In this document: positions 7,081 to 17,464 of the stretch, piece after piece | Layout of the letters: each line of letters begins with the position of its first letter | How positions within the stretch are numbered: position 1 is the first letter of the stretch | Assembly (NCBI GenBank): GCA_963798855.1 | Contig: CAWCUU010000004.1 | Coordinates: 1 to 64,000 of the forward strand | From: CAWCUU01 sp963798855 | GTDB lineage: Bacteria > Gemmatimonadota > Gemmatimonadetes > Longimicrobiales > RSA9 | Direction of reading: 5' to 3' | DNA length: 64,000 nucleotides | Position numbers and translations under genes: made by a program | Notes under the pieces: model-generated | What the model saw: the letters and a program-made list of their open reading frames with translations, nothing else | What the model was told of the DNA's origin: nothing | Databases searched by the model: none

Positions 7081-7767
7081 TCAGGCGCGGTTCGCTTTCG
7101 GCATCAGGAGCACCAGTGAGTCCGCTGTCTGTGGCTGCAACGCAATGATGTTCCGCAGAAGTTGGTAGTTTTGGAAGAAAGCGTCCTCCACCAGCAGATC
7201 CGGTTCGACCTTGCTGCGAAGTCGCGGTAGATAGATATCCTCGAACTTCCGACGATGCACATCATCGGCTTTGCAGCTTCCGAATTCGCCTTCCGAGAAC
7301 TTCACCTCGACGAGCAACCGCCCCCCAGTGCCAAGCATCGCCAGGAAATCGAAGTTCGTGGATTCCGTCCTGTCGGGAACCGCCTCGAAGGCCCAGCCGT
7401 GGATGTCGGTCTCCGGAATCCCGAAACCCTCGAGCAGGACCGATGGATCAGCGTCCGCCAGACCGAAGAACGGGAAGAACAGATTGAATGCTAGCGCCTG
7501 GGACGAGTTGAGGTGATGAAAACCAGGATGCAGGCGGATCCGCCTGCCCCTCGGGCCCTGCTCGAGTTCGCACCAATACTTCCAAAACTCCGCCCGGATC
7601 GTCTCCAGCACATTAAGGCGATACAGCTCCCGCGGCAGAAGGTGCGGATATGCCACATGGTGGCGCACGTCGATTCCGTCGCCGTCGACGCCCAGCCGCT
7701 GGCGCTTGTACGCTGATAGATGCCCGCGAAGCCTTTCGGCATAGCCGGAGCGCTCGTTGGCGGACAT
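7081..7767 (-). CDS. PGN_0703-like putative restriction endonuclease (interrupted by TGA)
   Basis: A 228-residue frame resembling the PGN_0703 family of predicted PD-(D/E)XK restriction nucleases. It has HLLPRELYRLNVLETIRAEF early and LHPGFHHLNSSQALAFNLFF centrally. TNFDFLAMLGTGGRLLVEVK follows, where the D and the ExK (VEVK) are the probable catalytic residues, then KFEDIYLPRL. The normal family C-terminus lies beyond an in-frame TGA at 7081-7083. The gene is the last of the EVE-McrB-DUF2357 cluster, 28 bases after DUF2357. In that setting it would be the effector nuclease or an accessory one. Confidence 0.65.
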   Translation of the reverse strand: MSANERSGYAERLRGHLSAYKRQRLGVDGDGIDVRHHVAYPHLLPRELYRLNVLETIRAEFWKYWCELEQGPRGRRIRLHPGFHHLNSSQALAFNLFFPFFGLADADPSVLLEGFGIPETDIHGWAFEAVPDRTESTNFDFLAMLGTGGRLLVEVKFSEGEFGSCKADDVHRRKFEDIYLPRLRSKVEPDLLVEDAFFQNYQLLRNIIALQPQTADSLVLLMPKANRA

Positions 7768-7795
7768 CGTCGTCTCGACTTTTAGGAGGTAGTAG

Positions 7796-9400
7796 TCAAA
7801 GCGACTGTGTCAGAATCCTCTCGACCGTCGCGCGGAGCTCTTGCAACTCTTCCACGGGCCTCACCGGAATCACGCCCACCCCTCCGGGTCCCGCGTCCGG
7901 CGGAGCCGGATACCACCGGTAGTCATCGCCGGGATAGAGGACCCACGCAGATACGGCGGCGGGTACCGCATCGCGATACGCGTGCATCTTGTGCAGATCC
8001 GCCGCCTTGAACGACAGATGCCCCGCATCGGTCCCGCGGCCGTGCGGCTCCACGCGGAATTTTGCGTCCATGAAGTGCACTTGCTGGTTACGATGGTCCT
8101 CGAGCACGATGTCCGGGCGCAGCGGAGTCGAGTAAGCGCGACGACTGCCACGCAGGGCACTCCGGAGAAAGCGGCCGTTGTACGACACTGAGAGTCCGTC
8201 CCATTCGACGGTGAACTCGTGCTCCACGGCGAGCTCCGTGGGTGTGGTGGTCGGTCCGCTGGCTCGGCGAGGCCGCCCGAGCAGCGATTGCACGACGACC
8301 ACCACCTGGAAGTAGCACCACAGCTCGTAGAGCAGAGCGATGTCCTTGGACTCCAGGAGCGTGATCGCCTCAGCTTCGTCCAACGGCAGCCCGGCCGTAC
8401 GGTGGAGGCGAACCCAGTGGGCGAGAATCTCCCTATAACCGCGCCGGCTGCGGAGCACCGTGGAGCTGAGCGGGAGGTGCGTGAGCTCGCCCACGGAGGT
8501 CCAGAGCTGCGCCCGACGTACCCGCTCCAGCTGCCCGGCACAGTTCCGGGCATCGGACGCCAGCCGCTCGCCGAAGGCGCCTCCACGCTCAGTTCCGACC
8601 CGCTCCGCCGCGCCGGCGATCATCAGACACTCGTCGAGGAAGCGCCTGACGAAGCGGTTCTCCGGCGTATCCACGTCCGAGCGCACGCGCGTCTCGAGGA
8701 CGGCGGTCGGGAGATGTCCTTTCAGCTTTCCCGCGAGCCCGGCCAGTGCCCTCCCCCGACGAGGTTCGCCCGCGGAGAGGCGAACGAGCGGCGCCGTCGC
8801 GAGCGCCGCGACGCTCTCGGCATCGACTCTCGTCATCGCCTCCAGCGGCACGTGGCGGACTTCTCTCGACCAGCGTCGGTGCGGATCGAGGATGACCATC
8901 TCGAGTGATGGAAGCAGTCGGTCCTCGCGCGACGCGTGGGTCGACAACACGTGACGAAGATAGACGAATGCCTGGTACTGAACGCGATGGCTCGAAGTCT
9001 TCGCGAGCGCGAGTCCCAGCGCGGGCTGGTCGCCGGCTGAAAATGGGAGATTCGATGCCACCTTCACGAGATCCGCCAGCATCCGCTCGTACGAGTCTTC
9101 ACCCCACTTCCAAGAGACGACCTCGACACGCCCGAGGTAGGGGAGATCTACTCGACCGACCTGGTTCACAAAGCGGAGCAGGATTGTGCCGGGTGACACC
9201 CGGACTGCCCGGTCCGGGAGTGACGCGCCGACGGCCTCGATGACCGACGGATCCGCGTTCAGCACCCACTCCCGCTCGGCTGTGAGCCGGATGCCGGTCC
9301 CTGTACGCTCCGCTTCCTGGTCGCCGCGGAGGGAGCGGATCGACCACGGGCGGCGCTCTCCTGAGGGCGACGCGTTAGAGGCGGTCGTAGACACACTCAC
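7796..9400 (-). CDS. DUF2357 / McrC-like restriction protein
   Basis: A 534-residue intact protein of the DUF2357 type, the partner of McrB-like GTPases/ATPases. The N-terminal half is beta/alpha (VSPGTILLRFVNQVGRVDLP). A conserved DTPENRFVRRFLDECLMI segment sits at about residue 235. The C-terminal nuclease core shows LRPDIVLEDHRNQQVHFMDA then KFRVEP, giving the PD...DxK pattern of PD-(D/E)XK enzymes. GTG at 9400 overlaps the stop of mcrB (GTGA), so translation is coupled. Expected role: cleavage of modified DNA when activated by McrB translocation. Confidence 0.8.
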   Translation of the reverse strand: MSVSTTASNASPSGERRPWSIRSLRGDQEAERTGTGIRLTAEREWVLNADPSVIEAVGASLPDRAVRVSPGTILLRFVNQVGRVDLPYLGRVEVVSWKWGEDSYERMLADLVKVASNLPFSAGDQPALGLALAKTSSHRVQYQAFVYLRHVLSTHASREDRLLPSLEMVILDPHRRWSREVRHVPLEAMTRVDAESVAALATAPLVRLSAGEPRRGRALAGLAGKLKGHLPTAVLETRVRSDVDTPENRFVRRFLDECLMIAGAAERVGTERGGAFGERLASDARNCAGQLERVRRAQLWTSVGELTHLPLSSTVLRSRRGYREILAHWVRLHRTAGLPLDEAEAITLLESKDIALLYELWCYFQVVVVVQSLLGRPRRASGPTTTPTELAVEHEFTVEWDGLSVSYNGRFLRSALRGSRRAYSTPLRPDIVLEDHRNQQVHFMDAKFRVEPHGRGTDAGHLSFKAADLHKMHAYRDAVPAAVSAWVLYPGDDYRWYPAPPDAGPGGVGVIPVRPVEELQELRATVERILTQSL

Positions 9401-12108
9401 TCGATGAACGCCGCGAAGCCTCTCTGCTGCAGGCGACGGAGCATGCGGTCAACCTTCTCTGCGCACCGAGCCAATCGAGGTGCCTCATCGCTGATGGACC
9501 CGGAGCCGCTGAGAACGGCGTCGCTCTCCGCGTCCGTTGGCGCCCGTCCATGCCGGGCGACGAATGCAACCGTCCGTAGCGGCGCATCCAGCTCCTGTTC
9601 GGTGCCGTGAAACTTCGGCAGCACCTTCTCCAGGAGTGCGAGGTCGAGAGCACGCCACAGCGCCTCCTCCGTCTTCGCCCCCTGCGCCTCGGCGAGAAGC
9701 ACGAACGCGGCGATCTCGCCTGCGACGCGGTAGCCGAAGTGATACCCGGTCGGCGCAAGAGCCGCGTTCAAGGCAGTTACGGTTTCCCTCAGCTTCCCCT
9801 CCAACAGCGCCCCGAACCCCCGCCAGTCCTCCGCGCCCGGCTGACGCCGAAGCCGAAGCTCCGGTTCCATCAAGGGCAAGGGGAGCCGAGGCGTGGAGCC
9901 CGGCCTATCGGTCTCGCCGAGCGCCCAGCCATCGAGATCCACCTCGTTGAGCTCGAGCGTGAACGCCCGATCCAGCACCTTGGGGCTGAACATGTGCGTG
10001 GTCTCGTCGACGTTGACCGTCCCAGTGAAGAAGACGTTGCGCGGAATGCGGAGGTGCGAGGGAACGGCGTTCGACGTCTCGTCTGAATCGGTCTGCTGGT
10101 GCAGACTGAGTCTCTTACCGGACTCGAGCGCCGACAGGAAATCCGAGAAATAGTGTTCGACGCGGGCCAGGTTCATCTCGTCGAGAATCACGAAGAACGG
10201 CCGCGGCGCGCGAGCCTCGCGCTCGGCAGCAGCCTCCTCCTCGCGTGCTGCCAACACCAGGTTGAGGAAATCGGTCCTCATATACTGGCCGGAGATCGGG
10301 TTATAGTAGCCGATCAACCCTCGCGGATCGGTCCAGTCGGGTCGCACGGCGATCACGAGCATGCGGTCCCGCAAATCCGCGCCGTCGGCTGTCTCTGCGC
10401 CGATGAAGAACTCGGCCACCTTCATCGCCAGCCGAGTCTTGCCCGTCCCGGAGATCCCCGTGAGGATTACGAGCCTCTTTGCCTGCAGGGCGAGGATGTA
10501 GTTCGCGACGAGATCGGGCGGGAAGTGGAAGCCGTCGGCTTCGAGGAGATCCACAATTTCTTGGAGACCCCTGTGTGCCGACGGCGTCTTGCCATTGCCG
10601 TTGTTCAGCGACTCGTATGCCGTCCACATGAACGTCTGCACATCGATCATGTCCCTGGGCCCCCAGCCCCAACCTTCGAGGGCGGCGCGGATTCCATGGG
10701 CCAACGCCAGGGCCCGCTGGTACTGCTCCATGTCCATCCGCTTGTTCCGGAACAGCCTCTCGCCCGTCAGCTCCTTAGCGACTCCGTCGAACAGGTCAGT
10801 GCGAACGTAAATCTCGTTCTCGGGGTCATGCAGCCAAAGGAATAGCGTCGGGAGGCTCCGGGACACCGCGTAGCTCGCGCTGTCATGCGCCTCGAGAACT
10901 GGAAGAACGTCGTCGTTAAACCGGTGGATCTTCGCGGGCGATACGGTATCCGGCTCCACCAGATCGATCAGTGCACGGACGACAACCATCGCCTCGCTCG
11001 GCTCCAGGTCGCTCAGAAACCGCGTATAGCGCCAGCTGATCAGGTTCTGTGAAAAAGGAAAGGGATCGAGCTTGCGCGTAAGGAGCGACTTCAGCTCCTG
11101 CACTATCCGTACGGCGTCTTCCTCTGACAGATCCTCGGATGGCCGGAGCTCACCGACGACATCAGCGAACCGCTTCCGTAGCACGTGCTTGTAGCCAAGC
11201 TCTTCCGCTTCAATAGCTTCCCCGGGCTGAACGAACGACTCAAAGTCTTCAAACTTACTGCAAAACAGCTCGCGGAGCCGCTCGAGGCCCTCGCGCGCGA
11301 GCTCGATCTCCGGTAAGTCGTCAAGCTGCCACCGCTCAATGAGCGGGGGCCGGTAGTAGTCGAGATCCTTCCGATCCGGATACTCGAGTTCCAGTCGGCG
11401 ACGCAGCTCGAGAAGGCCTCGATCCGTCTGCTCGAGCTCGGTCGCTCGTGCCGCGTCCTCGAACCCGAACTTCTCGAGGATTTGCGACTTGTGCCCTGAG
11501 GACGCGATCCGCTCAAACAGCGTCGGGTGAAGCAGGTGGGGAATGATGTGCCGCAGCTGCCGTTGGCCGACGCCTTCGTACGCGTCGAGCTTTGAGACCA
11601 ATTGCCAGGGATCATCAAGCAGCAATGTGAGTTCTTGCTGCGTGAGCTCTTTCAGGTCCTTCACGACCCGAATCAGAAATCCCAGTTCGAACGGCTGATG
11701 GTTGATGAACCCCTGACCTGCGCTGCCAATGCCGGCCAGGACGGGGGCGGACAGCATCTCGGAGTCAGGCAGCGCATCGCCAGAGAACTCCCAGACCTCC
11801 CGGACCTTCTGCACTTTTTTCTCAAAGCTGTAGTTGGTGGGAAAGAGCATCAGCACCCAGATCATCTCGGCCGTCAGCTTGGTCGCCTCGGCCGTCGTTC
11901 CGCGAAGCTGCTCTTGCAGCTTCTGCACGGAATGAGCGGCTGTCGGTCAGCGGATTCTCGACGAAATGCTTCACGAGCTCGTCGAGGTGACCGCCGGTCC
12001 AGAGGAATGGACACGCGGCTGCAGGACCGATCCGTCCTCTAGCAGGCAGCGGTTCCTCCAGATCTTCGCAGCTTCAACGATCGGCTCGGTACCTGGAAAA
12101 ATCGCCAT
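9397..12108 (-). CDS. mcrB: McrB-like AAA+ motor protein (two frameshifts near the 5' end)
   Basis: About 900 residues. The AAA+ domain begins near residue 505 with Walker A GISGTGKTRLAMKVAEFF, followed by RPDWTDPRGLIGYYNPISGQ, Walker B FFVILDEMNLARVEHYFSDF and a GTVNVDETTHMFSPKVLDRA sensor region typical of McrB. The longest open frame starts at 11928. The conserved family N-terminus (MAIFPGTEPIVEAAKIWRNR, then LWTGGHLDELVKHFVENPL) lies just upstream in other frames, so the real start is probably ATG at 12108 after GAGG, with indels near 12003-12008 and 11930. It acts with the DUF2357 gene downstream. Confidence 0.8.
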
Positions 12109-12234
12109 GGATCCTCTTCAATGGAGCATTGAAGGGTGCCGAGAGTCGCGGTTCGGAGGTTCCGTCCGTCCGCGATGGTCGCAAAGGAACCTGCTGCCGG
12201 CGAGGTGGCGCTCAGCTTCTAGTCTACACGCTGC

Positions 12235-12646
12235 CTAGCGTCCGGCGCCGGGAAGCCACTGCGTAATCCCCGAGCCGAGATCTGCGATCAAGCCGGGGGC
12301 GACGGGCCACATTGTCCCGCTGCTTCATTTTCCCTCGAATTCGGTCCGCCAGTTTCTCAGCCCTCGCGTCCCACCAAGGGTGCATCTTTAGCTCGTCGGT
12401 GGGGCGCACGGCCCGGAAGTAGAGCTCGTTCTCATAGGCCTCGAGTACAACAGCCCACCCATAGAATCCTGGCTCTGTTGCTCCGGTCTTTGCGTAATAG
12501 AAGACCACCCGGTCCCCGGGCTCCGGATCCTCGCCGCCTGCGACGCTGTTCATCGGCCAGCGCCACCGCTCACCCTCCCAGATCTCGATCCGAAATCGGG
12601 AGGGTGGCCATACATCGTGGCGAATCTGATAAAGCCACATGCCCAT
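12235..12646 (-). CDS. EVE (PUA-like) domain protein, probable modified-base reader
   Basis: A stand-alone EVE-type protein of about 137 residues. It opens with MWLYQIRHDVWPPSRFRIEI, then GDRVVFYYAKTGATEPGFYG, YGWAVVLEAYENELYFRAV and LKMHPWWDARAEKLADRIRG, a clear EVE/PUA-like signature. EVE domains recognise modified cytosines and are recurrent readers in type IV restriction. The open frame drifts after KMKQ. One extra base near 12316-12320 restores GTMWPVAPGLIADLGSGITQ and a stop at 12235. It lies upstream of mcrB on the same strand. Confidence 0.75.
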
Positions 12647-12689
12647 TGACGTCCTCCTTCAGGTGAGCCGGCTGCTCAGGAATGGACTG

Positions 12690-13515
12690 TCACCCACCCA
12701 GCAAATGCTCCCGCAACATCACCTTCTCCACCAGCCCGTTCGGATAGCGAAATGCCAGCGCCCGCCGATCGAATGTCGCCCTGGCGGCGCCCATGATCGC
12801 GTGGTGATTGGGGCAGACGACGACCAGGTCCCGACTTGGCCGTGCCCGACTGTCGCGGTCCGGTAGAACCCGCGTGTCGGCGTACGGAACGCCGTAGCGC
12901 GGCTGGAAATCGTGGAGGCAGACCTGGCAGCGATGGTCGTAGAAGCGCTTGAGCACGTCAGGGAGCCACGTATCCGGCGTCCGACGTTCATGCTCGCTTA
13001 CCGGGATTGTACGACTCGGCGATAGCCGCATCACCTCATCGTAGTTCCGGATCGCGCGGAGCAGGTCCTCGACACTCGCGACATTCCAGAGATCGACGGG
13101 CGACGTGCCGCCCTTCAGGTACGGTCGGATCTTCTGCTCGTCGACGGGATCGATGTAGACCGGGTTGCCCTGTCCAGCGTAGTGTTCCGCAGGCCGAGGT
13201 CCTCGAGGCTGAATGGGATCGTGGGGATCGTCTCCGAGCAGTGCAGGATGTACCGCCACGTTCGGTCGGTATCCGGCCAATGTCTGGCGACTGATCTGGC
13301 CCGTCGGGTCCTCCTGAACGTGATCGAAGATCAACGCGAACTCGATTCGGGCTGTCTTCCTTCCCCAGTCGTCGCGCGTCCTGTAGCACCAGTTGAAGCA
13401 GAAGGGGCCTCGCCTTTCCGCAACTCGGGATTCCTGCGGCAGCGACGCCAGCGCGAAGAGGCGACTTTTGAATGCACTCCTCGATCTGTGAGAACTGCAC
13501 GTTCAGACGACGCAT
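12690..13515 (-). CDS. HNH endonuclease (frameshifted)
   Basis: The C-terminal HNH core is clear: RCQVCLHDFQPRYGVPYADT, then RDLVVVCPNHHAIMGAARAT and FDRRALAFRYPNG, with a Cys pair (CQVC/CPNHH) for zinc. The longest frame starts at 13334. The true N-terminus is probably ATG at 13515 (MRRLNVQFSQIEECIQ), joined to SRLFALASLPQESRVAERRG and FCFNWCYRTRDDWGRKTARI. An extra A in the A4 run at 13466-13469 breaks the frame. Two further compensating indels near 13190-13217 may have turned FSLEDLGL into IQPRGPRP. It lies upstream of the EVE gene on the same strand. Confidence 0.7.
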
Positions 13516-13995
13516 TGTGTCCTCGCCCTAACTTTCTGAGACCAAGTTCTCGCTTCTCCCAGTGTCTGACGGCGGATTTCAAGCCCTTTGGCCCCCGGGT
13601 TCAATTCTGTCCCTTCCCCTGCGTTTTGGGCTCGACGTGTATGCCTTCCGCCGTGCCGAATGGCGTATGACCTCAGCCTTGGCGGATTATCTGCAAGTCG
13701 CCATCTGCCATGGTCATTGGATCCACAGCGGATTCAGGTTGCGCCATGGCTATCAACATCGTCCTTCGCAAGCTCAGATCGGATGCGAATCGGCCGTCGG
13801 TGGCGCCGCTCAGCATCGCGCTCAGCGCCTCTTACGGCTGCCGGACCGCCTGGGACGCCCACCTCTTAGTCGCCTGTGTCCTCGCTGCGTCTGATCCTGC
13901 TGTCATTGAAGACGCCAATGGCACCGCCTGGAGCTTTCCACGCCGGTCCGTCGAACTGATTGCTGCAGTCGTGGTGACGCCATAAAGGCTCTGCC
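13516..13995. other. No recognisable gene
   Basis: Several overlapping open frames exist on the plus strand, but none has family-like sequence, a good ribosome-binding site or consistent codon use. It separates the HNH gene from the 3' end of the helicase gene. I see no terminator hairpin or RNA gene here. Confidence 0.5.
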
Positions 13996-16900
13996 TTAAG
14001 GAAGGGTCCGATCGCCGAGCTCGAGCTGCTCGTCCGGTTTGAACGACAGTTGCTCGGGTAGCGCCCACAACCTCTCGTTACCCGCCGTCCGCGGCGTGAC
14101 GGCCATCCAGCAGACGAGGTAGATGTCGTTTTCGTCGATCACAGGCAGGGGTTTCGGCGGAGGCGCCGGCTTGAGCCCCAGCTCGTGGACCACCTCCAGA
14201 ACCGCCTCCGCAGTTTCGCCTTCGTTCTCCGAGGATCTCATGGCGTCGCGGACCATATTCTGGATGCGCACCGGGTACGGTGCCTCGAAGAGCATTGAGC
14301 GCCCGCTCGATCTCGTCCTTGGGGCGGTCCAGCGGGGCGTGATCCCTGAGGAGGGCGGCGGCGTCGCGCATCGCCTTGGGAAGGGGGGGCAGCAGATTCC
14401 TCGGATCCGTCGCTCGTGTCCAATCGTCAAGGATGTCCTTCTTCGCGATCTCCCACGCCTGGTAGGCCAGACGGTGCATTTCGTCGGAGAGCAGTCTCGG
14501 GGTAGCGGGCGTCGCGCGGGCGGACGCGAGGCACGTCAGCGTGTCGCCTGAGACCTGGCTCTCGCCCCTCTCAGCGAAGCTAACCTCACGGAAGATGGCG
14601 TTGCGGTGGTCTCCTACGCAGGCGCAGAAGACGAATCGCGGCCGGCCGTCCGCCTCGAAGCCCGCTACCCGAGCCCCAGGGCAGCCCGCGGACCAGGTCC
14701 TCCTCATAGTGATCCGAGAGCCCCTCCCGCAGTTCCTGCCGGTAGTGCTCACCGCTGAGGGCGCCGCCCGATTCGCCCGCGTCCCTGAAAAGGCCTGCGT
14801 CCTTCTTTCGCAGCTTCTCGATCTCGGAGCGCGTCTCGGCGAAGTTGATTTCGCGCACGCGCGACCCCGGTATCACCTCCCCTTCGACGCCGACAGTTGC
14901 CGCGGCCTGCGCGATCTTCCACTGGAGCCGTTCCTCCAGCCCAAGGAGCGCGTCCAGCTGGCGGTCCGGGAAGAAAACAATCGGAGAAAGACCTCGTCGT
15001 AAGGGCTTCCGATCCGGTCAATACGGCCGTGGCGCTGCACCAGCCGCATCGGGTTCCATGGAAGGTCGTAGTTGATGATGTGCCGCGCCTGTTGGAGGTT
15101 TACGCCCTCGGACAGGACGTCGGTCGACAGCAGCACGTCGTATCGATCCTGGTCGAGCCCCTTCGGCGCCTTGGACGACTTCGGGGCGAAGCCGAAGAGC
15201 ACGTCTGTCTTGTCCCCCTCCTTGCCGCTGATCACGACCAGGCGACCTCGGTACGGGGCCAACCGTTCATTTCTCGCAAACTCGCGCTCCAGCCGCTCTC
15301 TGATCCAATCGATTGAATCGGTGAAGTAGCTGAACACGATCACCTTCCGGTAGTCGCGCACGTTCTCCTCGCCCACGGCGTCGCGCTCTGAAGCGGCGAC
15401 GATCTCCTCAAGCGCCTCGACCAGCGCGTCCAGCTTGGGGTCGGTCTCGTTTGAGACCTTCTCAGCCTCTTTTGCCAACTCGATCAGCAGGTCCCGGTCC
15501 CGCGCCACGTCCGCGCGAAGCGCGTCCACCTCATAGAGTGCGGCCGAGTCCTCCCCTTCCCTCAAGTATGCCGGCCGACCATCCCAGTAGTCGTCGATCT
15601 GGTCAGTATCGGTCGCGATCCACTCGTCCAATGCCCGTCCGGTGGCGACAACACCCTTTTCAAGAGCGGCCAGGAATGCGTCGTGGCTGGCGGCCATCGT
15701 CCGACACGTTCGCGAGAAGGCGTGCGCCGACGACTCGAATCGCTTCAGGAGCCCGGACCGCAGCAGTCCCGCGAGTTGTAGCTCATGCGTATCGACCTCG
15801 CCCGCCCGCAGATACCGCGACGGGGCATAGCGAGCGAGTGTGAGTTGGCCGAACTTGGCAGCCTCGGCGGAATCCGGCTCCTCCTCGATTTCGTATGAGA
15901 GCGCGTGGGCGAATCGAGTGAAGAATCCCGGCAGCACATCGTCGAGATCAATGTGATACTCATCGACCTTGGGGTCCGGGAACCGGATCGGGACCGAGAT
16001 CCCGCCAATGGTGATCGTCTCGTTCGGGTAATACCGCCTAACGAACCTGCGAGTGCGCCGGACGGAGACCGCGTCGAGTATGTCAAACAGCCGCTTCGGC
16101 GTGAGGTCCTCCGGGTCCTCCGCCATGGCGTCGGCGAAATGCTGCCGCATGCTGCGGATTCCGGCGTCGGCGAACGCCGCGTCGTTGTGGATGAAGTAGG
16201 CGAGGAGGTAGTACAGGTCCCAGAGGCTGTTGTTGACCGGTGTCGCGGTCAGCAGCACGAGCCCCTTGCTCGGGGTACCAGCGAGCAGCCGACGGAGGAC
16301 CTGCGCGCGGATCGTGTCGGGATTCCGATAGGCGTGCGCCTCGTCGATCATGACCAGGGCGATATCGTCGAGATCGACGTCGATCCCCCGCCCTTCCGCT
16401 TTTTCGTTGAGACGAGGATCGTCGGAGAGCTGCTCATAAGAAACCACTTTGACGCGCCGTGAGAACCCGTACTCGTCGAGGAACGCGCGCCAGATCCCGT
16501 CACGAAGCGCCGCCGGGGCGACAATGAGTACCCGCTGACGGTTTTCGTCCGAGATCCGTCGCACGATTTCCCCACCGATGAAACTCTTACCGAGCCCGAC
16601 TCCGTCGGCTACCACGACACCGCCGAACCGGTCGAGGATCCGCGACGCACGCCATACTCCGTCTTCCTGGAACGTCGTGAGGTGGATTCCGGTGGTATCT
16701 CGCGACTGGGCCTCCTCCTGCAGCTCCCGCCCGTACCGCTCGAGGAGCATCCGCATGTAGATGAGGTAGGGGTTGTGGGCCTCGTAACGGCCCTCGTAGA
16801 TCGCGGCGAGGTCGAATGGCGCAGCCTCCGACCACTGCTCTTCGAACCATTCCTTCACCCGCTTGACGACGTGCGGGTCGTACTGGCCCAGGTTCAGCTC

Positions 16901-17464
16901 CGAATTCACTGCCAGGCCGGCATAGGTGAAGTTCGAGGAGCCGGCGAGGACACCCTCGTCGTGCGTCGTGATAAGGAACGCCTTGCCATGGAGGAAACGC
17001 TGCTCGAGCCGGCGCACCTCGACGCGGCCGGACCGGAGCCATTCCACAAGCCGTCGTGCACGCGCGTCCACATCGTACTCGAATCCCAGGAGATCCCGAT
17101 CCTCCTGAATATCATGCAGGTGGCCCTGCATCGCCCGCCGCAGCCTCGCCCGCTCCGCGCGATGGGGCGGCACATCCGGATCCAGCGGCCGTATCGAACG
17201 CTCGGGAGCCCTGGGCTCCGCGCCGAGGAGCAGACGGACCGTGCCCACCCGCTCGAGGACATCCGCGAGGAGGTTGAACCCGTCGGGATTGAAGTACCCG
17301 GTCGCGATCGCCAGCTCAAAGGGCTCATTCCAGAGGCTCAGCCGATGCCCGATGAGGTTGTTGAGGGCGTCGGCGACCCGTTCGTTCTCGCCGGCGTTGG
17401 TGGCAAAGCTCGGCTTCGGGTCGGCGGCCTCTCGCGAACGAGTCGTCGGGTGTCCGTCGGTCAT
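13996..17464 (-). CDS. PLD-nuclease/SNF2-type helicase (three 3' frameshifts)
   Basis: A protein of about 1150 residues. Residues about 150-200 hold a single PLD/HKD-like motif (HGKAFLITTHDEGVLAGSSN then FTYAGLAVNSEL). The helicase core follows: a Walker A-like GVVVADGVGLGKSFIGGE, DEAH box MIDEAHAYRNPDT, motif III LLTATPVNNSLWDLYYLLAY, and C-terminal motifs STDVLSEGVNLQQARHIINY and LVQRHGRIDRIGS. One-base indels at 14974-14977 (T run), 14661-14663 and 14295-14296 break the tail, which continues as FPDRQLDALLGLEERLQ, NFAETRSEIEKLRKKDAGLF, GFEADGRPRFVFCACVGDHR and VRIQNMVRDAMRSS. ATG overlaps the methyltransferase stop. It probably works with that enzyme as a restriction motor. Confidence 0.75.
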
